Source: Acridotheres tristis
Taxonomy: Eukaryota; Chordata; Aves; Passeriformes; Sturnidae
DNA length: 64,000 nucleotides
NCBI GenBank assembly: GCA_037013685.1
Contig: CM072898.1
Location: 2,356,001-2,420,000 of the forward strand
Direction of reading: 5' to 3'
Shown piece after piece: positions 24,721-35,442 of this stretch (positions within the stretch are counted from its first letter, which is position 1; every line of letters begins with the position of its first letter). The position numbers and the translations under genes are program-made. The notes under the pieces are model-generated. The model saw only the letters and a program-made list of their open reading frames with translations, searched no databases and was not told the origin of the DNA.

Positions 24721-27700
24721 ATTGTGCAGCAAAATAAGGAGTCTCATGACAGCAAAACCGGGGTATGGCTGTAATGCCCAAGAATGGCCTCGGTGGCTAT
24801 TGCTAGTGCAATGAAGTGGCCGTTTAATTCGACTGCATAGTGTCCCCAGCGCCTGGCATCGAGGGATATGCTGTGCTCTGCACCCACTCCTCGATTTGGA
24901 GTGTGGGTCCCAGGAGGTGCCCTTGCTGCCAGGGAGCCACAGAACTGAGCTCTGGCAGCCCAGGGGCGTTGGGAGCTTGCCAATGCCAGACGTGCTGCCT
25001 TGAGTGCATGCCCACCACCACTCACCTTAACCTGGCATTGTGTGTGTACAGTATGAAATGCCAAGTGGCAAGATGGATCCTATCTACAGCCTTCAGAGTC
25101 ATTTCAGGTGTGTCTTACAAATAAACTATGACATTTATCCTGTGACTAGATTAGCAGAAATACATTGTACTTACTCTGCTCCCTAGCAGTCAATTGTTCT
25201 AAGTAGGTGTTATTTATTAAAATATTGATTAGGGACCTAAGTTTGTAGTCCTTAAGCCAGCCAGCTCATTGCTGATAGGATGGAACATTTAAATGAGAGT
25301 TTTGAGGTCAGACTTTATGTAAGTCCATTGTCATGGGAAAAGAAGGTGCACATGACAGCTTTCCAGGGGAAGATGCATTCATGCCACTTGGAGTTCAAAG
25401 GAAGAATAGCATGTAAAAGCTGCAGTCATTGCTTTACCTGAGCCCCTTCTGTCCTGCTGTCTGTGGTGCAGGGTGCATAAGCTGTGACAGCAAAATAATA
25501 AGTCTATAACTGGGTAAAGTGAGTTGCATACTATAAATGTAAAACATGCTGGATGTCTGTTGCTATGGCAGGTGACCGGGGAGAAAACGTCCTCCAAGGG
25601 CCATCTCCTGGCATAAGGAACCTTTCCTGCTACATCTGTGCTGGGTGCCTTTGTGAGCAGGGTGAGCAGAATGTGCCTCTGTATTCTTTATTCAGGTTGT
25701 GTTATGAAAAAATGCTTTAAATGGGTGACCTTGAAAACAAAGCCCAAACAAGAGTCCTGGCACGAGCTCCATTGACAGCGAGTTCTCTGCCCTGCTGCCT
25801 TGCAGGACTCACAATTATGTTTTTCTCCAATTGTGGCTCTATTACTTAGAAAAAATTTGAAAAAATAAGGTATCTTAAACAAACGATTTCTGGGGCTTAC
25901 TTTTTTGTTTGGAGGATTGATTTTTATTTTTTTCCCTCTCTGTCTCCAATGGAACAGAAGGCAACGTGAATCCCTTTTGTTTACTTCTTTGTTTCTGCTC
26001 CTGACTGCTTATTAGCAGATACGTGTGTGGCTCTGCTGTAGTCTGGGGCTGGTTAGTGGCTATTACAAAGTTATGAGGAAGAGCAACAATCACAAAGCCT
26101 TGGTTTTGAGAGGGTAGAATGAACAAAAAGGACAGAGAAAAAAAAAAGAAAATGTTCATTTAGGAAAAAAAATATACTTGGTAAATGCGTATACTAGAAC
26201 CATAAAAGATTTTTATTCTGTTATTTCTAGGAAATGAGATTTCCAATTATTTTGATATTAAAATATGTTAAAGCAAAGGCAATATGTATTGGGCAATCTT
26301 CTGTTTTATTAGTTGCATGGACTCAGACACTCAGGGTGCAAAGAAACACCCCAGCATATAATCTCGTATCGTGATGCTAGTACTGTGCTTATAATCAGGA
26401 TTTCTGATTATCATGCAATGCACACAGTCACTTAGAGTCCTATGTAGAATTTAGTTTCTTTTAACACCGGAAGGAATTGTTTACCTTTGCTTAGTCATCA
26501 GCAAATGCAACTTATATTTTCAAAATGTTTGCTATGGAAAGATGGAGAACATTTGGGGGTGAGTGGAATTAATTGTAAAATTGTTTCTGGTGTCTGGATA
26601 CATGCAAAATGTTTCTGGTGGAAAAGACTGGAAATTATCTATCTTGGTGATTTGGAGCCTGATATTTATAGCAATAATGTTTGAATGCTTTAGGAAAAAG
26701 TATCATTTCTCCCATCCTGCCAATTATTTGGGAAAAAAAGGTCCATTTAAAAAAATACTATATATAGGAAAGCTTGTCTTATACTGAGTCTTTATTCATC
26801 TCTCAGAAAATAGCACAGAGAAAAATGAAGAGAACATATGGTGTCTTCTATCAGTCAGTCATCATTACTGCTTCTTCACACTATGTCATCACCCCACAAA
26901 TAGCAAATGAGTGTGAATTTCTCCCTGCTGAAAGAGAAAAGAAAAAAAGTGGTTAGTACAGCCAAGTAAAAAAAAATTAATAAATATTACAATAGGATCA
27001 ACTGGAACATCATATAAAATATTAATGACAATGAGAATGCAGAGGGAAAACCCTCTAAACTGTCAAACAATAGTATCAAACCTGAATATGTTGAGCTGGA
27101 GCAGAACTCATGAATTTCTCTTGATTTGATAACCAAGCTTGAAATATTGATGGGACACAGTCTCTCTTGCCCATTCTTTATGAATGATTCTGTGCTAGTT
27201 GAGGTGCTCAAACAGACAGAACTCAAATAAGAACAGCAGGGAATGTAATGTAATAGTTTGTCTCTGGGGCATCCATAAAATCTTGAATTTCCTTTTTAAG
27301 CAGACATCTAGGAAAAATATAATTTTATTTAATTCCCTGATGTTCCTATTACACTTTAGTATAAAGGTTGCAATTGAAATGCTTATCTGCAAAGCCCCTC
27401 TGCCATTCTTGGTCTCTTGCAAAGAAATGTGTGACAAAGCAGCCTTGGAAATAGCTGCCACAGGAACTTAATAAACCCCAACACTGGAAACATCTGTCCC
27501 AGCTTTGGAAGGGATATTTCAAAACCACCATCCTCAAGAAGCAGCAAAAGCAGTTGGGGTTTATGGAAGAAAAAAAATATGTATTTATGTGTGTGTGTGT
27601 GTGTGTGTGTGTCTATATGTAGTGCAAAAAGCAGCAAATTCAGAGCCTCACTGGATTGTCTAAAGCAGATCTGGGCCATGCTGTCTCCCACGTCTCTAAT

Positions 27701-30280
27701 CTTTCATTCCCTTTGGATCTTTCCCTATAAAAGCAGCTCATAACAGGATGCTAATGCACCTGGAATTGAGCCCCATATGTAAACTACATGGGGAACAAAC
27801 TCATTTGCAAGCTCCACTCATTTTGGCGCCCAGATGAAATAAAAGGTGCTTGGTAAAACCCTGGTTCAAACATCTGCCCGTGTAGGCTCTTGGGCCAGAG
27901 TTAAGTTTCTTCTCTGGCCAGTTCCAGGGTCTGATTATGTTACTGATGCTAAGGCCTGACTGGGGGAACAGAGCTTTTCTCTGAAGACCATTTTCTTAAA
28001 ATTGCTTACACACAACGAGCCAGTCAGGGTGAGCTGGGGTATGGGACTGTGCCAGTGAGGGTCGAGGAAAGCACAGAGTAATGCTAGGGATAGAAGAAGG
28101 TGGAATAATAGTGAATTTTCTGGAGTTAACCAGAATGAAGAAAATATTAAATAATTCCATGCACTCTGCCTCTGGAGCAATGCTTCTGCATAGGTAGTAG
28201 CTGGCAACTATAGTAGTAGCAGTGTCTTTTTCAGACCAAGAAATATCCATGGGACAAATTGTAGGGTACACAAACCATTCTTTGGGAACAAAATAAAAAT
28301 CTCAGGAAAAATTATAGAAACCTCAAAAGACGGAACTGGAAGAGATGTATTAGATCATATGGTTCCTTGTTGGTAGAAGCAGTAATAAATTGCCCCCTGG
28401 AGATAGAGAACATCAGTTATTTCATAAAATATAGCCAAAGGGCCCAGAAGGAACAATATGGTTTAGACAGGAAAGCCTGAGAAGCATTTGATTTAGTCAT
28501 AAGCGAGAGCAGCCAGACCTGCCAGACTCAGAATCCAAAAATGGCACTCAAAACTACTCCTTGGAAACTCCATCAATAACTTAGAGTAACTGAGAGCTGG
28601 AGCTGTTGTGCTCCTTACACTGGGTAGGTGCAGGAAGGGACAGGACACACCAAGATGTGTGTTGAAATACTCCCCAGAATAACATACAAGGGTGCAAGGG
28701 TTTGGAGTATTTTACTGCTCCTGTTTTTCATCCACCCTGCAAAAATGGTGGTTAAGATGGAGTAATTGCTGATGGCTCCCCAAACCAAACCTGAAGATAA
28801 GGTGACCATTCTCTAGGGACTAACTTGGTGCAGGTGATCCAGAGTGCTGTTCTAAGTTTGGGTTTTCAAGGAGGGTATTCAATTCTTATCCATGCTGGCA
28901 TTTGGGGCTTGGGGCTCTTTTGGATTGGCTTCATTGTCCTAGATGGATTTGCTTTGTCATTTCCTGAGACAGTAAATCTCAGGGACAGAATTTGTGTGCA
29001 CCTCATGTGCAGCTCCTTGTTTGTGTTTGGGCAAGAAAATGAAACCATGATCTATCAATATAGTGACGGACTTTTCTGTGCAGCTGCTGTGATGGTGCTG
29101 AGCATGTTTTTCCAAGTGGATGTGTGGAATAAATCACACTGGAAAGATGAATTGAAGAAAAATATGCTCAATGTTGGCCAGCAAAAGTGATCCTAGTGGG
29201 ATCATTCCATCACTGAAGGAATGTGTCACAGCTCTTTCATAGGTGGCATAAACAAGTTCCTTTTTTGGCTGCTGGGAACAGGGGAAGATCTCCTGACACT
29301 TGCATTCATTCTTCTCAATTTTATGTGTTTTGTAAGTTGGTGGTATGAGTCAGCAGAGAGGGAACACTGTGCAGGCATGTAAGCCTGCTCCTGAACCACT
29401 GTTTTGAGGACCAACCAAAGCAGAATAACTACAAAACGAGGCTGTTCCCAGCCTCATGTTAGGCCTGGCTCCTGATTCCTTATCATGGACCTTCTCTCTC
29501 TTCAGCATCTCCTGCCTTCTGCTTCTTTATTCCTGGAATGCACCTCTGCATCATCCATCCCACCCACTGGCTGCCCAAACAAACCTGTCTTTGACCAGAC
29601 CTTCCTCTTCTTTTCTTTGCTACCTCTGTCTTTTCCCTCTCATGTTGCTATTAACAGTTCAGCTTTTTTTTTTTAACATATAACGTAAAGAATTTTTGTA
29701 TGTGGTTCATGCTGAGGGAGCTGAGGCTGTTAACGAAGCCGATGTTCTTTTTCTTCGTTCTCCCTTAGTTTTGCATCTGGCATGCTGTTTTCAATAAACA
29801 ATTAAAATAAGTGCAAGTATTGTAGTCAGCTGGGATTTCACCTAGTCTGCTTGCTTGAATACCCTCCCTGTGCATTGGGAATGCCATACTCTGGAGCTGC
29901 TCTGTGATCCATGGTTTCATTACGTGGCACCACTCCTTGTTTCTCCTGCACTTCCACTGTTTGAAATACTGAGAGGAGCAAACCAGGGGCAAAGGGGAAG
30001 CCATGCATTTAGACCTGGCTTTGCATGACCTCATTGGCTGGGTTTTGTTTGCAAACCCACGGGTGCTTGAGATTCAGGTCATTGCTCTGAATCCCCCTGC
30101 AGTGGTAGGCGTGTGTGAATGCATCAGAGAGGAGAGATAAATGACTCACACTATGATCCATCTTTATTTCAAATAGTCCTCAGCAAAAGTGAGAGGGTGG
30201 CTTTTGTGTTGCAAAACCATCTTGATTTAATTTTTATTTTGCCAAGCTGAGTGTGGTTTGGGAAGAGGTACTTTATACCT
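24721..30280. other. non-coding stretch right of the CpG island
   Basis: No recognisable coding exon. The largest ORF (28825-29190, 121 codons, rich in hydrophobic residues) has no family resemblance and no splice flanks. The segment at about 28320-28385 (GGAACTGGAAGAGATGTATT, then GATCATATGGTTCC) faintly recalls an old CR1 or similar LINE 3' region. A (GT)n run lies at 27588-27613. Otherwise it is single-copy AT-rich DNA. Confidence 0.5.
27588..27613 (+). repeat. (TG)n dinucleotide microsatellite
   Basis: About 13 uninterrupted TG units, preceded by an A-rich run (GAAAAAAAAT) and followed by CTATATGT. A potentially polymorphic marker and Z-DNA-prone tract. Confidence 0.95.

Positions 30281-30281
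<1 letters not shown>

Positions 30282-30346
<65 letters not shown>
30282..30346 (+). repeat. (TATC)n tetranucleotide microsatellite
   Basis: About 16 perfect TATC/ATCT units in a row, long and uninterrupted, so very likely polymorphic. Translated, it yields the spurious repeating peptide LSIYLSIY, which should not be mistaken for a protein. Confidence 0.97.
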
Positions 30347-31860
30347 CCCAGAGGGTGAGAGCAGCACAGACCTGCGATTTTCAGTTTGGCCAGCTTCTCA
30401 GAGGAAAGCTAACAGATCAGTTCAGAGGAAAAAGAAGTAAAACTATCTTTGTTCTATAGATTTCCCCCTCTTGTTTTCATTTCTGAACAGGCATTGTCAT
30501 CTTGTCTCATTAGAGGTAACACAAGCTGAAGGGTAAGAAGGAAAAAATCCCAGCTATTGACATACATGATGCAAACCAGCTCTTATTTCCTTTGTAAATC
30601 AGTAATTGTGGGAAACTGTAGCAGATGTCTTGTCAACTGGGGAATCTGCTGTTGTCCTTTAAAAGGCAGCTGCTGCCTAGGTGAACAGGTTTTCCTTAGA
30701 GCTAGAGCTGTGATGCTTCCAGAGTCAGGCTTTCAGTCTTCCCTGAATTTTGAATCACTAAAGCACCTCCAAGGTCACTTCCTGCAATACCTTTGGATTT
30801 TCATCACTTTAGGCCATCTGGACTACATGAGCAAGGTGATGTCAGTGAACTCCTTTGTGAACAACTATCTATAGGACAAAGGGAAGAATGTTGTGAACAG
30901 GGGAGGCAAAAATCTCAGGGCAGACTCAGGATTTCAGGTTTATTTTGAACCAAGCAATGTAACGTTTCAAATTCACAAAGCACTGTCAGCTCTTGTAGTC
31001 CTTTATTAGTCTGCTTGAGTTTGATTTCTGTTTGTATTTTTACTGTCTAGGGAAAAACAGATTTTGGCATCCTTTAGTCTGAACATTGTCAACTGTCATT
31101 ATAGGAATAAGGCAAGTAAGAATTCCTTATGTAAGCAAGATTTAATTGATTGAGCACTTAGGGAGAAAAAAAGGAGAAAATAGAAAAAGTATTAGCTGTA
31201 GTTTGATTCAGGCACCCCGTCCATTCTGGAAATAAAGGAAAAGAGAACATAAGCTACTACATTTGTGTGATTGCACTAAAACAGCAGCTTGTGTTTACAT
31301 TTCCAGTACGAGGGTGCTGGCTGTGTAGCTGGGAGCACAAATTTGGGATATGGTGAATACCTGTTGGGTGGGCTCTGTTACAGTGCCCCAAACAGCCAAC
31401 ACACAAATATTATCTTCTTGATATCAGTGGCAGCTTCTGAGGCCAAGACTTATGATACTGGGGATTTCATGGTGTCCTTGCAAGTGCCATCAAATGAGAA
31501 TATGCAAAAAAAAGGACACAGGTAATATTTGCTCTGTCTCTCTCAAACTGATTTTCCTTGTCCAGTTAAAGTGGTCAGTGACTCTTTGGGCTACTGTTAA
31601 TTCAACACTACAGTGAAATTCTCCCTTATGTCATCTAGGGCCAGGCTCTGCCCCCAGGTCCATTTTGAGGGGCATGTGTGACATGGTAAAACACAAAGCA
31701 TTTTGTAGCATGTCAGACCTGAAGCACCAGTTGCAATGTAAATGCTCTCACTTTTGTATCTAATTCACTCACACTGATCCCTAATGTAGGTGATTCCCTG
31801 GATGGCTTCCCCAAATACTGACAGCAGAACCACAGCCATATGCTGGAGGTCCTTTCCTTT
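30347..31860. other. non-coding stretch containing an orphan exon-like ORF
   Basis: The only notable item is the splice-flanked open frame at 31307-31521, described separately. A 105-codon ORF at 30557-30874 has no recognisable features. Confidence 0.45.
31307..31521 (+). other. exon-like open frame of unknown identity
   Basis: The segment is bounded on the left by TTACATTTCCAG and on the right by ACACAG|GTAATA, both close to consensus splice sites. One frame stays open throughout (215 nt, about 71 codons) and is closed by the TAA inside the donor itself. The peptide is moderately Gly/Ser-rich with a short hydrophobic run (IIFLISVAA) in the middle. I do not recognise a domain. It may be a real exon of an unidentified gene, an exonised sequence, or coincidence: an open stretch of this length is expected by chance a few per cent of the time per frame. 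Confidence 0.2.
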
Positions 31861-31864
31861 TTAA

Positions 31865-31962
31865 TAATTCTTATTCTTATTCTTATTCTTATTCTTATTC
31901 TTATTCTTATTCTTATTCTTATTCTTATTCTTAATCTTTCATAATTCTAATTCTTATTCTAG
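31865..31962 (+). repeat. (ATTCTT)n hexanucleotide array with degenerate right flank
   Basis: About eleven near-perfect 6-bp units run to about 31932, followed by imperfect units (AATCTTTCATAATTCTAATTC) and then a duplicated 'ATTATTAAACCCT' at about 31966-31992. The hexamer could have grown from a CR1-type 3' terminal repeat (ATTCTATG-like), but no CR1 body is recognisable beside it. Confidence 0.93.
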
Positions 31963-31992
31963 TATTATTAAACCCTAGAATTATTAAACCCT

Positions 31993-34699
31993 GTTCTCAG
32001 GGTTGAAGGAAGTCCCCTCCTTCCCCCCCCTCCTAGATTTTTGGAGAGAGCAAATAAAGACCTTACTTTTGGCTGCCACTTTGCAAATCAAGCTGTTTTC
32101 CAATCCACACTCAGTTTTTTGCCCTTCCGTACCTTAAAAAGGAAAGATAGAGATCCGTGACGTGAGTTCAGTGATGACATGTAAACATTTTCTCATTAAG
32201 CAAGCCAGTTTGCACTGGAACCTCGCTGCTCCTGCAGCTCTCAGAATACAGCAAACTTTTTGTTTAATCCCACAGGGTCCTTGAAGTTTATTTCATTACA
32301 GACTGTAATATCTCCTAATGGAAGCTAGGTAATAGACGTACCAAGAACTAACAAACAGGAGATTTTGTGTCAAAAGAGAATTCAATTTTAATTAATCTTT
32401 TCAGAGTAATTCAATCGAGTCTTAAGGAGGAACCTGTTTCTGCTTTTTCCTACACTTCCCTATACTGATTCTGTGTATTTTAAATATGTAACTCAGCAGT
32501 CAAAGAGTATAGCTAAATAAAAAGCAAAAGGTACATATTAGACTATAGCCTGGGAATATATATGTATATGAGGACTGGATCTTTTCCTGTTAACAGGACC
32601 GGAGTGTTTTGGTGAGAACAGTAAGATCTTTATGGTGTTCCTATGTCTCATTCTCCCTCCTTCCCCCTCTCAGTGCCTGCACAGGTGTACATGTATCCAT
32701 GTGCATCTGTGTAAATATTCTGTTGTTTTTCATTGACAAGAAGAATTACGTTTTCTGAATCTTAATTTAAACATGAGCATTTCTTTGTTACTTCCTCTGC
32801 ATCCCTTTAGCAGTGCAAGAAAGTGCCCTGTGTCAGCAGGACAGGTGCAGTATATGTGTGTTTAGTCACTGCCTGTATCTACAACCTCTAGAGCCAGATG
32901 TCATAATTCACACATGAGTGTCAGCCAGTTTAGAAATGATTCTCATTAAAATAGAAAGAAAAAACATAGAATGTATAAACATGTAGCATTATCTTCTTCT
33001 AGCTAGTCATCTCCTGACCTCTGAACAACTAATTTCTCAGTTTTAATTGTCATTTTGTTTAGAGCTGGCAAAAAAAAAAAAAGATTTCTTGGCATCACTC
33101 TTTTTGATTGCTTTCAATTAAAGCACTTTCATTTCTCAGATGAAATTCCCTAGGCCGTGAAGGGAACACGTCACCCAAATGTGCTCTGCCCCCATCCAGC
33201 TGGGGAGGGCCTATCCAAAAAGGATGTGGTTAAAAGGTAAGTTGGCATTCACTTGCTGTAGGTGTAAAAAGTAGGAAATCGTGTCATCCCAGAGCAGTAG
33301 TTATTTCCTGGCACCTATTTTATTCAGAAGTATCTGAGGGTTTACCACAAAAGTGTTGGCCAGGTGTGTGCAGAGAGGCCCCAGGTGTGTGGGACAAGGC
33401 ACAGTTCTGAGCACAGAGCCAAGTGCAGAACGTGGTCCCTCTCCCTCTCTGATTTGTGCTGTAGCCTGTAATAGGAAATAAATTGATGTACTCATTTTAA
33501 TCTTAGGCGAGGGAGAGGGACATGTATTGCTTATCTGGCCATGCAGGGTGTCTGTGTCATCTCTGGCAGAGTGGGGAAACAGAGACTGCTCTGCAGAGCA
33601 GGGGCCTGATGGAAGGTGAGCAGTGCAGCTATTGAAGTGAGAGCAGCTGAGTGCTGCAAACTGGCCTTTAAATGCCCAATTTACTTCTCATTTAATCCTC
33701 CCCTTAGCTTTATTTAAAATTGTTTTGATAATGGGAGGCATTTGGCTCTGGGAATTTAGCACGGGGAGACGAGAACACTCGGAGTTTGAGTTGCTGTTTC
33801 TGTAAGTACATATAATATTGCTGTCGTTGTACAGTGCAGCTTGAATTCAGATGCACTGCTTCCCCTCAGCACAGTGGGTAATACATCTAGCCAGAAAGTG
33901 TCACTAGAATGGGGCAGGGAGAAAAAAAGAGAAGCGAAGAGTTGAAGGGAAGAGGGTAAAAAGAAAAATGGATCAATAAAAAAATGGGGGAAAATAGTAA
34001 AGGGGATAAGAGTAGTAAACAAAAATGAAGGGATAAGGCATATGTTAGAAAAAGGACAGGAAAATGTGGAGTGGCTTGAGGATGCTGGGAAGTCTCATAG
34101 TTTCAAAAAAAATGAGGCTCTGGGAACCAGAGTAAGGCTTGAGGTTAGAGCATTCCCTCACAGGCTGAGCAATGGCAGGAGTGAGAAGAAAAAGCCTGAA
34201 AGGAAATCGAGAAGAGAGTGCTTTTGAAAGTGGATGGCATTGGTGACAAGGAGGGAGGTGGTGCTGCTTTCTCCTGGGGTGCAGAGATGCTGATCATCCT
34301 GCTGGGGTTCTGAGGGATACAGATGCACAGCTGCACCTACTGTGAGCATTCCCTGTTTTCCAAGACACACATTAGAAGAATTTGACTGTACTGTACTTAA
34401 GGGCTATTTATTTGACTTGCTGTAGACTTGTTTTTCATTAAGGGAAGAGAAAAGGTGAATCTGAGATAATAGCCTAATTTGTAAAAGTATCTTTTCCTCA
34501 GCATTTTTAACAAAGGAGTCAAATGGAAGCAGAGAAGGCTGCAGGAGGAAGCCCCATGTGTCCACTGAGCCATCAAGCAGTTTGACCCAGCAGCTATTAG
34601 TGTTTATTTTGGGGCACTTTTGAAATGTCTGTTTCAAGGCAGAGGTCTGCAGGAGCAGGTGGTGCCCAGGCTCCTGGCAAAGGCAGGCACTCAGACACG
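31993..34699. other. non-coding stretch left of LTR 1
   Basis: No ORF above about 90 codons. AT-rich, with an A-run at 33070-33082. No recognisable gene or repeat element. Confidence 0.5.
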
Positions 34700-34700
34700 G

Positions 34701-35442
34701 TGTTGGGTGGTTTATTTTCTTTAAAAGAGCTGAGCAGCAGTTAGTTGCTATAAAGTTGTTTATTGCAAAGGCACATCAGTCTCAAAAGGCAAACAGTCCC
34801 AAGTGTTCAAGTCCATGCTAAAAGCTTTCAGCACAGAGCCCCAAAGAGAAGAAAAGTCCCATTAGAAGCAGAAGCAGCTCCTGGTGCAAGGTCCCAAGAG
34901 GGCTGGAGTTGCAGCCTAGCACAGAGTCCTGAGCAGAGGCAGAGGCTGCAGCCTGGTACAGAGTATCAAGAGGCAGGTGCTCCCTGCTCTTTCCTTCTTG
35001 TGTTCTTTTCTTCTTGTTCTTCCTCCTCTTCTTCATGTGGTGGTAGTGATGATAATGGTGGTGGAGAAAAGGAGAGCAAAGAGAGAGAGTGAGAGAGCTC
35101 TCACTCCAATACATGGATTCTTATTTATAAATTACCTAATGAGCTAAAACCACAAATCTGAAGCATTTCTTCCTAACCTATTACAATTCTAGTTTCTTAG
35201 TATGAAAGTGTACATATAATCTACACACGTGGTCTATCTGTTCTATCTGAAAAATGTAGGCAATATTCTTACTATATTTTTATTATGTCTAAAACAATGT
35301 TTTGGAGCCTTCACAGAAACTTGTTTTTAAGACTTGTTTTCTACACTGGTACCTAGGACTGTGTTTTTCAGCTCTCACTGCAGCTTGTTGATCTCTCTCT
35401 GAGGAACTCAGAGAGGCCTCTGTTTTTCAGACTCCAGCAACA
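34701..35442 (-). mobile_element. solo LTR-like element of an avian endogenous retrovirus, minus strand
   Basis: Read on the minus strand, the element has the order expected of an LTR. It starts TGTTGCTGGAGTC (35442 downwards), followed by an AT-rich U3 of about 310 bp. A TATA box (TATAAATA) lies at 35129-35122, then a purine/pyrimidine-biased R/U5-like region, then a polyadenylation signal AATAAA at 34764-34759 in the context GCAATAAACAAC, common in passerine ERV LTRs. It ends CCACCCAACA at 34701. No gag, pol or env coding sequence lies on either side, so if real it is a solo LTR left by recombination. I could not find matching target-site duplications at these ends, so the boundaries are provisional. 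A 20-bp near-palindrome (35087-35106) sits where transcription would start. The 109-codon plus-strand ORF inside it is spurious. Confidence 0.6.
35087..35106. other. inverted repeat at the predicted LTR start site
   Basis: GAGTGAGAG (35087-35095) and CTCTCACTC (35098-35106) are perfect 9-bp complementary arms with a 2-base spacer. They lie about 16-42 bp downstream of the minus-strand TATA box (35129-35122), the position expected for the transcription start and the 5' end of R. An RNA starting upstream of it would carry a stable 5' hairpin. Confidence 0.8.

Noticed and set aside
22826..24747. ORFs of 211 to 430 codons on both strands across the CpG island
   Set aside because: GC-rich DNA is poor in stop codons. 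The peptides are Arg/Gly/Pro/Ala-rich with no recognisable domain, and overlapping frames are open simultaneously.
28825..29190. 121-codon plus-strand ORF with hydrophobic stretches
   Set aside because: No known family is recognised, there is no promoter or splice context, and the length is within chance expectation for 64 kb.
30253..30459. ORF encoding repeated LSIY peptide
   Set aside because: A direct translation of the TATC microsatellite.
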